Below, one piece after another: positions 55,972 through 64,000 of a DNA stretch of 64,000 bases. The notes below the pieces were generated by a model, which saw only the letters and a list, made by a program, of their open reading frames with translations, made no database searches and was not told where the DNA came from. The DNA is from Thermohalobaculum xanthum (GTDB lineage Bacteria; Pseudomonadota; Alphaproteobacteria; Rhodobacterales; Rhodobacteraceae), in contig NZ_JAEHHL010000009.1 in the NCBI RefSeq assembly GCF_016623495.1, positions 124,001 through 188,000 on the forward strand, in the 5' to 3' direction. Position numbers and translations under genes: made by a program. Numbering within the stretch: position 1 is the stretch's first letter; every line of letters begins with the position of its first letter.

Positions 55972-58860
55972 TCAGGCCTCGTCCGGCGGCTCGATTTCCG
56001 AAAACACCCGATCCACGGCCACCGCCGCTGCCAACTGGAGTTCGGCAAGCCGGGCGGCGAGCATGGCGAAATCCTCGCACCCGCCGACGCGGGCGAGCAC
56101 GCGCCGCAGCCCCTCGCCCGCGGCATCTGGGTCGAGCGGCTGCTCGAGCGCCACGCGCTCGACATGCTGGAGCCGGGTCTGCAAGGCCAGCGCGCTGCCC
56201 AGCGCCTCGGCTTCATCCTCGCCGATCCATCCGGCCACCGCCAGCGGCGCCAGCAGCGCGCGTGCCGGCTGGGCCACGCCCATGCCGTGGTAGAGGCAGC
56301 CGGTCTGTGCCAGGAACTCGATCTCCATCAGCCCGCCGGCGGCGTGCTTGAGCGACCACGGGCTCTGTCGCGCCGACGCGTGGGCGTCGGTCAGCTTGCT
56401 GCGCATCTCGACCGCCTCGCTCAGCACCGCGGGGTCGCCCTTGCGCCGCGCCAGCGCCTCGTCGATGACCGCCTCGGTCTCGGCGCCAAGGTCGCGCGGG
56501 CCCGTGACCACGCGCGCGCGCGTCAGCGCAAGATGCTCCCACACCCAGGCGTCTTCCAGCTGGTAGCGGCGGAAGGTGGCGAGCGAGACCGCGACCGGCC
56601 CCTGGCGGCCCGAGGGGCGCAGCCGCATGTCCACCTCGTAAAGGCGCCCCTGCGCCGTCGGCACCGTCAGCGCCGCTACCAGCGCCTGCGTCAGGCGCGG
56701 GTAATAGGTGGCGGGCGGGAGCGGGCGGGGGCCCTCCGATGTCTCGGCGTCACCGGGGTCGTAGACGGTGATGAGATCGAGATCCGAGCCCGCCGTCATC
56801 TCGCGCGTGCCCAGCTTGCCCATGCCGATCACCACCATGCCGCGCCCCGGCGGCGGCCCGTGCCGGGTCGCGAAGTCGGCGATCACGCGCGGCAGCAGCC
56901 GGTCGAGCGTGGCGCCTGCAATGGCCGAGAAGGCGGTGCCGGCCTCGACCTCGTCGGCGAGACCGCGCAGCACCTGCACGCCGGCGCGGAACACCTGCTC
57001 GCGCGCCCAGGCGCGCGCCGCGTCGAGCTGGCGCTCGTAGTCCGACTCGCGCCCCAGCCAGCGCTCGAGGTCGGTCGACAGCGCCACCTCGCTCTCGAGC
57101 GGCTCGAAGAATCCCCCGCCGATCAGGGCGTCGAGCGCCTGCGGCTCGCGCCCCAGATGCGCCGCGAGCCGCGGCGCCGCGGCGCAGATCTCGACGATCA
57201 GGTCGAGCAGGTGCGGGTTCGCGGTGAACAGCGAGAAGACCTGCACGCCGGCCGGCAGCCCGGTGAGGAAGTGATCGAACTCGGCGATCGCGTCATCGGG
57301 GCTGGCGGCCTCCGCGAGATACTCGACCAGCCGCGCCTCGAGCCCGGCGAACAGGCGCTGCGCCCGCTCGGTCCGCGTCGCGGCAAGGCGCCCGGACCGC
57401 CAGCGTTCGAGCGTGCGGCACGCGTCCTCGGGTCGGCGGAAACCCGCCCGCGCCAGCGCCTCGGCGTCGATCTCGACATGGCGCGGTTCCGCCCCGGTGC
57501 TCGCCGGCGCCGCGAAGAAGGCGCGCGTCGTCTCGTGCACGCGGGCGAGGCGCTCGGCGATGTCGCGCTCGAAGGCCGCGAGGTCCGACCAGCCGGCCAG
57601 CGCTGCCAGCCGTGCCCGCGCCGGCTCGGGGGCGGGGATGGTATGGGTCTGCGCGTCCTCGATCATCTGCAGGCGGTGCTCGAGCGTGCGGTGCGCGGTG
57701 TAGTCGGCGGCGAGCTCGGTCGCGGTCTCCTGCGGCACATGCCCCGCCTCGACCAGCCGCGACAGCGCGCCAAGGGTCGTGGGCTCGCGCAGCGCCGGCT
57801 CGCGCCCGCCCATGATCAGCTGGCGGGTCTGCGCAAAGAACTCGATCTCGCGGATGCCGCCCGGCCCCAGCTTGAGATCGTGGCCGGGGACCGATGACGG
57901 GGTGAAGCGCCCCTTCTTGTCGCGGATCTTGCGCAGCAGGTCCTCGACATCCTCGATCGCCGCGAAATCCAGATGACGGCGCCAGATGAAGGGCCCGAGG
58001 CGCTCGAGATAGGCCGCCCCCGCCATCCGGTCGCCTGCCACCGGCCGGGCCTTGATATGGGCGGCACGCTCCCAGGTGCGGCCGACCGATTCGTAGTAGC
58101 GCTCGGCCGCTTCGAGCGCGAGGCACACGGGCGTGGTCGAGGGCGAGGGCCGCAGCCGCAGGTCGGTGCGGAAGACATAGCCGTCGTCGGTCTGCTCCGA
58201 GAGCAGCTTCACCAGCCCGCGGGTCACATGGATGTAGCGCGCCTTGGCGTCGGCGAAATCGTCGGGTGCGATCTGGTCCTGGTCGAACAGGCAGATCAGG
58301 TCGATGTCGGACGAGTAGTTGAGCTCGCGCGCGCCGTGCTTGCCCATCGCCAGGATCACGTAGCCCGCCCCGTTGACGAGGCTGGCCTCGGTCATGCCCG
58401 GAAGCTTGCCGCGGGCGATCTCCTGCCCCAGGAGCCACTGCGCCGCGGTCTCGGTCAGCCCGTCGGCAAGATCGGTCAGCGCCCCGGTGACGGCTCCGAG
58501 GTCCCATGCGCCGCCAAGGTCTGCCAGCGCGATCATCAGCGCGGCCCGGCCCTTGGCGCGCCGCAGCGCGGTGGCGAGGCTGCGCTGGTCGGCGCCGTCG
58601 GCGGCGGCCTCGCGTGCCTCGGCCAGCAGCGCGGGAACCGCGATCTCGGGTGGAGCGGCGGCGGCCTCGGCCAGCCATTCCGCATGGCGCTCGGTCAGGC
58701 GGGCAAGATAGGGGCTCGACCCGGTGACGCCGCGGATCAGCTCTCCCATCACGCCGCGGGTCAGCGCGTCCGGCAGCCGCGCCGCCAGGTCCGTGGCTCG
58801 GTCGGGCTCGAAGGGAATGGGAGCGGTGCGCACGCGCGCGGCAAGCGAGGGTCTGTCCAT
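55972..58860 (-). CDS. glnE: Bifunctional glutamine synthetase adenylyltransferase/deadenylase
   Basis: A 962-residue protein built of two nucleotidyltransferase domains joined by helical linkers. The first active site is GKHGARELNYSSDIDLICLFD (about 173-193, deadenylation) and the second MGKLGTREMTAGSDLDLITVYD (about 680-700, adenylylation). Each carries the G-S-D-x-D metal motif and a following RLRPSP/RLRPSG. It attaches or removes AMP on glutamine synthetase under PII control. It is convergent with folB and probably a single gene. Confidence 0.97.
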   Translation of the reverse strand: MDRPSLAARVRTAPIPFEPDRATDLAARLPDALTRGVMGELIRGVTGSSPYLARLTERHAEWLAEAAAAPPEIAVPALLAEAREAAADGADQRSLATALRRAKGRAALMIALADLGGAWDLGAVTGALTDLADGLTETAAQWLLGQEIARGKLPGMTEASLVNGAGYVILAMGKHGARELNYSSDIDLICLFDQDQIAPDDFADAKARYIHVTRGLVKLLSEQTDDGYVFRTDLRLRPSPSTTPVCLALEAAERYYESVGRTWERAAHIKARPVAGDRMAGAAYLERLGPFIWRRHLDFAAIEDVEDLLRKIRDKKGRFTPSSVPGHDLKLGPGGIREIEFFAQTRQLIMGGREPALREPTTLGALSRLVEAGHVPQETATELAADYTAHRTLEHRLQMIEDAQTHTIPAPEPARARLAALAGWSDLAAFERDIAERLARVHETTRAFFAAPASTGAEPRHVEIDAEALARAGFRRPEDACRTLERWRSGRLAATRTERAQRLFAGLEARLVEYLAEAASPDDAIAEFDHFLTGLPAGVQVFSLFTANPHLLDLIVEICAAAPRLAAHLGREPQALDALIGGGFFEPLESEVALSTDLERWLGRESDYERQLDAARAWAREQVFRAGVQVLRGLADEVEAGTAFSAIAGATLDRLLPRVIADFATRHGPPPGRGMVVIGMGKLGTREMTAGSDLDLITVYDPGDAETSEGPRPLPPATYYPRLTQALVAALTVPTAQGRLYEVDMRLRPSGRQGPVAVSLATFRRYQLEDAWVWEHLALTRARVVTGPRDLGAETEAVIDEALARRKGDPAVLSEAVEMRSKLTDAHASARQSPWSLKHAAGGLMEIEFLAQTGCLYHGMGVAQPARALLAPLAVAGWIGEDEAEALGSALALQTRLQHVERVALEQPLDPDAAGEGLRRVLARVGGCEDFAMLAARLAELQLAAAVAVDRVFSEIEPPDEA

Positions 58861-58911
58861 GGCCTCAGCGTGGCGCGAGCGGCCCGCGCCGATCAAGGGA
58901 CAAAGGGTCGC

Positions 58912-59688
58912 TCAACGCCCTTCGAACTTCGCGGGCCGTTTCTCGAGGAAGGCCATGACGCCCTCGGCGAAATCGCGCGTGCGCCCGGCCTCGCCCTGAA
59001 GCTCGGCCTCGAGCGCCAGCTGGTCGTCCAGCGTGTTCTGCGCCGAGCGGCGCAGCGCCTGCTTCATCAGGCGATAGGCGACCGTCGGGCCGCTGGCCAG
59101 GCGGGTCGCGATCTGGCGCACGCGGGCCTCCAGCAGGTCATCCTCGACCACTTCCCAGATCATGCCCCATTCGGCCGCGCGCTCGGCCTCGATCGGCTCG
59201 GCCAGCAGGCACAGGCCCATGGCGCGGGCGTGGCCCACCAGCCGCGGCAGCCAGAAGGTGCCGCCGGCATCGGGGATCAGGCCGATCCGGGCGAAGGCCT
59301 CGATGAAGCTGGCCGAGCGGGCGGCGATCACGAGATCGGCGGCCAGCGCGATGTTGGCGCCGGCCCCGGCCGCGACGCCGTTCACCGCGGCGATGGTCGG
59401 GACGGGGCAGTCGTATATCAGCCGCAGCAGCGGCTCGTATTCCTCGGCCAGCGTGCGTTCCAGGTCGATGCTCGCCGCGTTGCCGCCGTCGCTCAGGTCC
59501 TGCCCGGCGCAGAAGGCGTGCCCCGACCCGGTGAGCACCACCGCGCGTGCTTCGTGCCCGGCGCGGCCCAGCGCGTCCGTCAGTTCGAGCCGCATCGCGC
59601 GGTTGAGGCTGTTCATCTTGTCGGGCCGCCCGAGCGCAATGGTGGCAACCTCGTCGGCAAGCTCGTAGCGGATCGTCTGGTAGCTCAT
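58912..59688 (-). CDS. paaG: Enoyl-CoA hydratase/isomerase family protein, PaaG-like
   Basis: A 258-residue crotonase. The oxyanion-hole segments are HAFCAGQDLSDGG and AVNGVAAGAGANIALAADLVIAARSASFIEAFARIGLIPDAGGTFWLPRLVG. The Asp in IPDAGG and the ending EGVMAFLEKRPAKFEGR are typical of PaaG, the ring-epoxide isomerase of phenylacetate breakdown. No other paa genes are nearby, so a general enoyl-CoA isomerase/hydratase role is equally possible. It lies about 50 bp upstream of glnE in the same direction. Confidence 0.88.
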   Translation of the reverse strand: MSYQTIRYELADEVATIALGRPDKMNSLNRAMRLELTDALGRAGHEARAVVLTGSGHAFCAGQDLSDGGNAASIDLERTLAEEYEPLLRLIYDCPVPTIAAVNGVAAGAGANIALAADLVIAARSASFIEAFARIGLIPDAGGTFWLPRLVGHARAMGLCLLAEPIEAERAAEWGMIWEVVEDDLLEARVRQIATRLASGPTVAYRLMKQALRRSAQNTLDDQLALEAELQGEAGRTRDFAEGVMAFLEKRPAKFEGR

Positions 59689-59826
59689 CGTGGCTCCTCG
59701 GCGGTGGGGGGATTCGGCGGCCAGACTAGCGGGCGCGCCGGGGCCGCGCCACGCCCAAGCGGCGCGCGGGCCGGGCTGTGGTCGCGCCGTCCCGCCCCAT
59801 CTGCCGGCGCCGTGCAGGAGCCGCGC

Positions 59827-60960
59827 TCAGCCCTGCGCGGCGAAGGCGCCGATGACCGCCGCCACGATCAGTGCCGCCAGCACCGCCAGCGCGATCTTGA
59901 TCCAGGAATAGGGCCGCTCGCCGCTCACGGCGCCGGTGCGCCCGTTGACCACGACGCGATAGGGGGTGTTGCGGTAGCGATAGGCTGCCAACCAGACCGG
60001 CAGCAGCACGTGCTTGAAGGTCGCGCGGTCGAACTCGGCCGACAGCCGCGTCAGGCGCTGCGCGTCACCGCCGATGCGGGCCAGAGCATCCTGCGCGAGC
60101 GCCGCCTCCATCGCCTTGCCCGCGGCGGCGAAGCCCTGCTCGAGTCCCATGCTCGGCGCCTCGGCGCGGAACCCGGCGATGAACTCGGGCGTGTAATCGC
60201 GCAGGCCCTCGAGGTCCCATCCGGGGAAGACCTCGGGCCCCGGGCTCAGCGCGCCCAGCGTGTCAGACGCGGGCACCAGCACGTCGTCGAAGACGCGCGC
60301 GATGTGCCCTTGCACCGGCGTCCAGCGGATCTTGCGCACCTTTCTCGGCTGCGTCGACGTGCCCTTCGCGCCGCGCACCGTGACCATCTGGGTGACGTAG
60401 TAGGCGTCGCCCCGAAAGCCCGCATACTCGGCCTCGGCCTCGGCGTCGAAGGTGTAATGCGGCAGGTAGACGCCCGACAGCGGCCGGCCTGCCTCGGCAT
60501 AGCGCTTGAGCCCCGAGGGCGCGAACCAGTGGCCGGCGAGCCAGCTCTTCATCCGCGCCCGCGCCTCGGTCTCGGTGACCGCGAAGGGCAGCACGCCCTG
60601 TGGCCGGGGATGACGGTGGCGGTGCAGGTCCTGGCGCGACAAGGGCGTTGCGCAGAACGGACACTGATCGGCGATGGTGCCGGCATCGAGCCCCACCTCG
60701 GCGCCGCAGCCGGGGCAGCGGACGGTCTCGGTCTCCACGAACTCGGTGGTCTCGCCCTGGCGGGCCAGGGCCGGTGCGAGGTCGATCTCGCGCAGCAGGC
60801 CCTTGTCCCACGGCCCGTCCGTCGATTCCGGGATCTCGTTCTGCGTGCCGCAATAGGGGCAGACCAGCGCGCCCGCCCCGGGCGCATATTCCAGCCGCGC
60901 GCCGCAGTTCGAGCAGGGAAGTGCCCCGTCATTGCCGGGCATCGCTGCTGGCTCGGTCAT
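59827..60960 (-). CDS. Zinc-ribbon membrane protein (YdjG-like)
   Basis: A 377-residue protein with two zinc-ribbon units at the N-terminus: Cys16/19 with Cys34/37 (PCSNCGARLE, LVCPYCGTQNEIP) and Cys82/85 with Cys100/103 (RCPGCGAEVG, DQCPFCATPL). The Cys4 TFIIB-type ribbon, the middle domain (GLKRYAEAGRPLSGVYLPHYTFDA, LLPVWLAAYRYRNTPYRVVVNGRTG) and a single C-terminal helix resemble Bacillus YdjG. It lies directly downstream of an SPFH-domain gene, the same pairing as YdjG/YdjI. Confidence 0.82.
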   Translation of the reverse strand: MTEPAAMPGNDGALPCSNCGARLEYAPGAGALVCPYCGTQNEIPESTDGPWDKGLLREIDLAPALARQGETTEFVETETVRCPGCGAEVGLDAGTIADQCPFCATPLSRQDLHRHRHPRPQGVLPFAVTETEARARMKSWLAGHWFAPSGLKRYAEAGRPLSGVYLPHYTFDAEAEAEYAGFRGDAYYVTQMVTVRGAKGTSTQPRKVRKIRWTPVQGHIARVFDDVLVPASDTLGALSPGPEVFPGWDLEGLRDYTPEFIAGFRAEAPSMGLEQGFAAAGKAMEAALAQDALARIGGDAQRLTRLSAEFDRATFKHVLLPVWLAAYRYRNTPYRVVVNGRTGAVSGERPYSWIKIALAVLAALIVAAVIGAFAAQG

Positions 60961-61024
60961 CGTGATGTTCCCCGCTCGCTCCCGGGTTCCCTGCAGGCGC
61001 CGCGCTGCCGGACGCCGTCGGCGC

Positions 61025-62152
61025 TCAGCCCGCCGGCGGCGGTGGGGGCGGGGGCGGCGCGATGGTGAAGAGCTGGGCCAGCGCGGCCACGTCGCCGGCC
61101 GCGGTCCAGCCCTCCATCCCCGCCGACCACACCAGTGTCTGGCGCTGGAAGCGCCCCTCGGCGACCATGCGGCCCAGGTCGGCACGGCTGAAGGGACCGG
61201 TGGTCTGGCCGTTCTCAGCAATGTGCCAGACCGTCTCGGGCGCAGGCGGCGGGGGTGGTGGCGCGGCCGCGACCGGCGGCTGCTGCGGGATCGCGCCCCA
61301 GGGGCCGGCGGTCATCTGGCTGCCCATCGCCACGCCCATGCCGGCACCGATGGCCGCGCCCATTGCGCCGCCCTGCGCGGGGTTCTCGGCCGCCGCGCGC
61401 ATCGCCTCGGCGGCCTGGAACTGCGCGTATTTCGTCAGGTCGCCGACCACGCCCATCGCCGTGCGCCGGTCCAGCGCCTGCTCGACCGCCTCGGGCAGCG
61501 AGACGTTCTCGACGAACAGCTCGGGCATCTCGATGCCGAAGCCCGCCAGCTCGGGCGCGATCCGCGCGCGAAGATACTCGGCCATCTGGTCGGTGCTCGC
61601 GGCCAGGTCCAGCACCGGGATGCCCGAGGAGGCGAGCGCGTTCGAGAAGCGCGCCACGATGACGTTGCGGATCTGGAACTGGACCTCGTCGGTCGTGACC
61701 TCGCCATCGGTGCCGACCACCTCGCGCAGGAAGACGCCGGGGTCCGACACCCGGATCGCGTAGGTGCCGAAGGCGCGCAGGCGCACCGGCCCGAATTCCG
61801 GGTCGCGCAGCATGATCGGGTTGCGCGTGCCCCATTTGAGGTTCTGGAAGCGCCGGGTCGAGACGAAATAGACCTCGGCCTTGAAGGGCGACTGGAACAG
61901 ATGGTCCCAGTGCTGCAGCGTCGTCATCACCGGCATGTTGTTGGTCTCGAGCATGTAGAGACCCGGCCGGAACACGTCCGCCAGCTGCCCTTCATGCACG
62001 AAGACGGCGGCCTGGCCCTCGCGCACCGTCAGCTTGGCGCCGTACTTGATCGCGTTGCCATGGCGCTGGAAGCGCCAGACCATGGTGTCGCGCGTGTCGT
62101 CGGTCCAGTCGATGACATCGATGAACTCGCCCTTCAGCATGTCCCAGATCAT
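61025..62152 (-). CDS. SPFH-domain protein with C-terminal GYF_2 domain (YdjI-like)
   Basis: A 375-residue protein. The first 230 residues are an SPFH/band-7-like domain of the type labelled virion core protein, with FIDVIDWTDDTRDTMVWRFQRHGNAIKYGAKLTVREGQAAVFVHEGQLADVFRPGLYML and KWGTRNPIMLRDPEFG. A long Ala/Gly/Met-rich stretch and a poly-proline linker lead to a GYF_2 domain (WHIAENGQTTGPFSRADLGRMV). It ends in another proline run. Its partner in the operon is a zinc-ribbon membrane protein, as in the Bacillus YdjGHI membrane-stress module, but no PspA homologue is seen here. Confidence 0.85.
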   Translation of the reverse strand: MIWDMLKGEFIDVIDWTDDTRDTMVWRFQRHGNAIKYGAKLTVREGQAAVFVHEGQLADVFRPGLYMLETNNMPVMTTLQHWDHLFQSPFKAEVYFVSTRRFQNLKWGTRNPIMLRDPEFGPVRLRAFGTYAIRVSDPGVFLREVVGTDGEVTTDEVQFQIRNVIVARFSNALASSGIPVLDLAASTDQMAEYLRARIAPELAGFGIEMPELFVENVSLPEAVEQALDRRTAMGVVGDLTKYAQFQAAEAMRAAAENPAQGGAMGAAIGAGMGVAMGSQMTAGPWGAIPQQPPVAAAPPPPPPAPETVWHIAENGQTTGPFSRADLGRMVAEGRFQRQTLVWSAGMEGWTAAGDVAALAQLFTIAPPPPPPPPAG

Positions 62153-62315
62153 CTGACGTCCTTTCTTCCTTCGGCCTCGTGCGGGGCCGGATTCCCGGTT
62201 CGTGCCGATCAGGCAAAACTCTGTTGCGGCGCGCGGGTATGTTTCGGCCCCGAGGGCGGCCCCATCTGTGGCGCGCACCGGCGAGACTGCCGGTTGAGCC
62301 TGAGGAGAGCAAGAA

Positions 62316-62576
62316 ATGACTCGCATCCATGTGACCGTTCCGGCGCTGATGCTGGGCGCCCTGCTGGCCGTGGCCCCCGGCATCTCGGGTGCCTCTCCGA
62401 TAGAGAGCCAAGGCCCGAAGCTGAAGAAGATGTGGGCCGATGCGCGCAATGGCGGCGACGAGTACACCTTCGGCAGCGCCCGCCAGCGCCTGTTCGGTGC
62501 GCGTGACTCGGCCAAGCTCCGCACGATTGCCCCGGACGCGTCGAAGCCCGCCGCGTCGGCCGGCACCGACAAGTGA
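62316..62576 (+). CDS. Small exported protein, 86 aa
   Basis: Not recognised. A clear signal peptide (TRIHVTVPALMLGALLAVAPGISGASP, cleavage about residue 25) is followed by about 60 residues of charged, apparently helical sequence (GPKLKKMWADARNGGDEYTFGSARQRLFGARDSAKLRT). An excellent Shine-Dalgarno sequence (GAGGAGAG) lies 8 nt before the ATG. It is divergent from the SPFH operon and stands alone. Confidence 0.65.
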   Translation: MTRIHVTVPALMLGALLAVAPGISGASPIESQGPKLKKMWADARNGGDEYTFGSARQRLFGARDSAKLRTIAPDASKPAASAGTDK

Positions 62577-62724
62577 TCACGGGCGGTCGGACCCACACAT
62601 TGGGCCGGCGCCCCGGCGCGCCGGTCCTGCCGGTTCGTGGCAATCGCCCGCAGAAGGGATCCATGGCGTCAACGGGCTGCGCTGTCCGGCCGCCGTTGCC
62701 GAGGGATCGCCGCTTCGTCCCGCG

Positions 62725-63660
62725 TCACTCGACGGTTCCGGCGACCGAGGTTTGCTGCATCACATCGGTCGCCAGCCGGCCCGCGATCGGCGCGATCTGC
62801 GCCGTGGTCATGCCGGGCTCGAGGCGCGGGTCATAGAGCATCCGCAACAGGATCTCGTCGTGTCGGGTGAGCAGGGCGAATTCCTGGTCGTCGTTGAAGA
62901 TCGACGGGCGGATGTGCGGGTCGTCGTTCGGAAGGCCCATGGTCTGGCTCAGCTCTTCCTCGACGCAGGCTTCGGCCAGGCGCGACGGCAGCCCGGCGCG
63001 GATCAGCACGACGGCAAAGGCGATGCGGTCCGGGCCCTCGGCCGCGCCGTCGCCGGTCGCGGTGAAGGTGGCGACGCAGGGCGTGCCCGGGGCGCGGCCA
63101 AAACGGTCGACGAAGCCCATCAGCCACTGGCCCGACGGCCATTTCGACGGCGCCGCCGTCAGCGCCGGGTAATCCTCGGGCCGCAGGAACAGGACATAGA
63201 GGTTGGCGGGACCGTCGCCGGCAGGCGCGATATCGTGGCCGGTGAGCCGCGCGAGCCGCTCGAAGGTGCGCTCGACCCGGGGCCCGTCGCGCACCGACGT
63301 CGTGCTGTCATCGGCGACCAGCCAGCGGATCGGCGCCTCCCAGCGGCGCAGGACGCCCGAGGGCAGGCTGCGCTCGCCGTGCTGGGTTCCGACCGGGTTC
63401 GGCTCGGCGCCAAGGGCGACGGTGAGGAAGTTCCGCGTGACGTCGCGCGAGTCGAAGGGCGCGTCGGGGGGCGAACGGTCCAGCCGCAGCCCGCCCGATT
63501 CCTCGCGCTGCAACGCATAGCCGGCCCAGGCCGATCCGTCCTGGTAGGGCGCGCAGGCGGCCAGCGCCCCCGCCAGAACTCCCGTCAGCGCCAACGCGGT
63601 GGCGGCGCGCGCCTGGCGGTGCAGGCTGCGCCCCGTCGACCGCGTTGGGCAGGCCGTCAC
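62725..63660 (-). CDS. DUF2927 family lipoprotein
   Basis: A 311-residue protein with a GTG start overlapping the stop of the preceding gene (GTGA). The N-terminus has a basic region, a hydrophobic stretch and a lipobox, LAGALAAC, at about residues 28-35, so it is probably lipid-anchored in the periplasm. The DUF2927 block includes RLAEACVEEELSQTMGLPNDDPHIRPSIFNDDQEFALLTRHDEILLRMLYDPRLEPGM. The function is unknown. In-frame starts upstream would fall inside the neighbouring gene. Confidence 0.85.
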   Translation of the reverse strand: MTACPTRSTGRSLHRQARAATALALTGVLAGALAACAPYQDGSAWAGYALQREESGGLRLDRSPPDAPFDSRDVTRNFLTVALGAEPNPVGTQHGERSLPSGVLRRWEAPIRWLVADDSTTSVRDGPRVERTFERLARLTGHDIAPAGDGPANLYVLFLRPEDYPALTAAPSKWPSGQWLMGFVDRFGRAPGTPCVATFTATGDGAAEGPDRIAFAVVLIRAGLPSRLAEACVEEELSQTMGLPNDDPHIRPSIFNDDQEFALLTRHDEILLRMLYDPRLEPGMTTAQIAPIAGRLATDVMQQTSVAGTVE

Positions 63661-64000
63661 CCCGGCTCTCCGGGCCGCATCTCCTCGACGATGGTGCGAA
63701 CGACGGGCATCGCCTCCTCCTCGCTCATGCCCGGTGTCAGGCGCTCGTCGTAGAGGATGCGCAGCAGCCACTCGTCATGCTCGGTGAGCAGGGCGAACTC
63801 CTCGTCGTCGTTGAAGATCGAGGGGCGCACCTCGGGATGGTCGTTGCCCAGTCCCAGGGCCTGCGCAATCTCCTCGTGCAGGCACGAGCGGCGCAGGAGC
63901 CCGGTGACCTCGGACCCGATCACCACCATGCCGAACACGATCACGTCCTCGTCCATCACCGAGAACAGGTTCGAGGCCATGCAGACCACCCGCCCCGACG
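63657..64000 (-). CDS. DUF2927 family protein, C-terminal part (runs off the window)
   Basis: The frame is open to the last base of the window, so the N-terminus is missing. The visible 114 residues include LHEEIAQALGLGNDHPEVRPSIFNDDEEFALLTEHDEWLLRILYDERLTPGMSEEEAMPVV. This is closely similar to the C-terminal block of the next gene, which it overlaps by 4 bp. The two are tandem paralogues in one operon. Confidence 0.85.
   Translation of the reverse strand, partial: SGRVVCMASNLFSVMDEDVIVFGMVVIGSEVTGLLRRSCLHEEIAQALGLGNDHPEVRPSIFNDDEEFALLTEHDEWLLRILYDERLTPGMSEEEAMPVVRTIVEEMRPGEPG

Noticed and set aside
57973-61068. 1031-codon open frame opposite glnE and its neighbours
   Set aside because: It spans three well-identified genes on the other strand and has no recognisable domain.

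Overview
The window is GC-rich, densely coded chromosomal DNA from an alphaproteobacterium, most likely a member of the Rhodobacterales (Paracoccaceae). This rests on the codon bias, the gene families typical of that group (DUF1489, DUF2927, a DUF6446-like gene beside glyQ, a compact divergent PPDK after glyS) and an alphaproteobacterial-type sigma-32 promoter in front of dnaK. I see no tRNA, rRNA, CRISPR array, insertion sequence or prophage. Most of the window is housekeeping DNA. The accessory part is an oxalate-utilisation island at about 27.6-38.5 kb and a bicarbonate-uptake cassette at 39.7-41.8 kb.

Layout. 0-13 kb: 3' end of gltB, mtgA, a small AT-rich membrane gene that looks foreign, a GST, queG, a TPR protein, an SDR, the CAF17/YgfZ folate protein, a Bcr/CflA efflux pump overlapping a pair of rSAM/selenodomain-associated glycosyltransferases, two unknown or DUF genes, and dapB. 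13-20.5 kb: a protein-quality-control district (hsp20, dnaJ, dnaK, grpE, hrcA), with alkB and a DUF1761 gene between dnaK and grpE. 20.6-24.1 kb: rph-rdgB-ridA-small membrane gene-hemW, joined by start/stop overlaps, then a DUF454 gene. 24.1-27.5 kb: mutS, broken by a -2 frameshift in a GC-dinucleotide run, overlapping a NYN/LOTUS RNase-like gene.

27.8-38.5 kb: gntR-oxc-frc-formyltransferase-fhs-usp followed by a tripartite tricarboxylate transporter (tctC-tctB-tctA). Oxc and Frc turn oxalate into formate plus CO2 with CoA recycled. Fhs and a free-standing ALDH1L1-type formyltransferase link the C1 product to tetrahydrofolate. The transporter is the probable oxalate importer. The same palindrome, TGGTATACCA, overlaps a -10-like box in front of both gntR and tctC, so the two transcription units probably form one GntR regulon.

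38.6-41.9 kb: quinone oxidoreductase, then beta-carbonic anhydrase, an SbtA-type bicarbonate transporter and an SbtB-like PII protein. 42-46 kb: asd, DUF488, an unaccompanied iron-type ABC permease, DUF599. 46.2-54.3 kb: glyQ and glyS separated by three small genes, then a PPDK whose ATP-grasp half is degraded, and meaB. 54.4-64 kb: SleB-like hydrolase, folB, glnE, an enoyl-CoA hydratase, a zinc-ribbon/SPFH pair resembling Bacillus YdjG/YdjI, a small exported protein, and two tandem DUF2927 genes, the last running off the window end.
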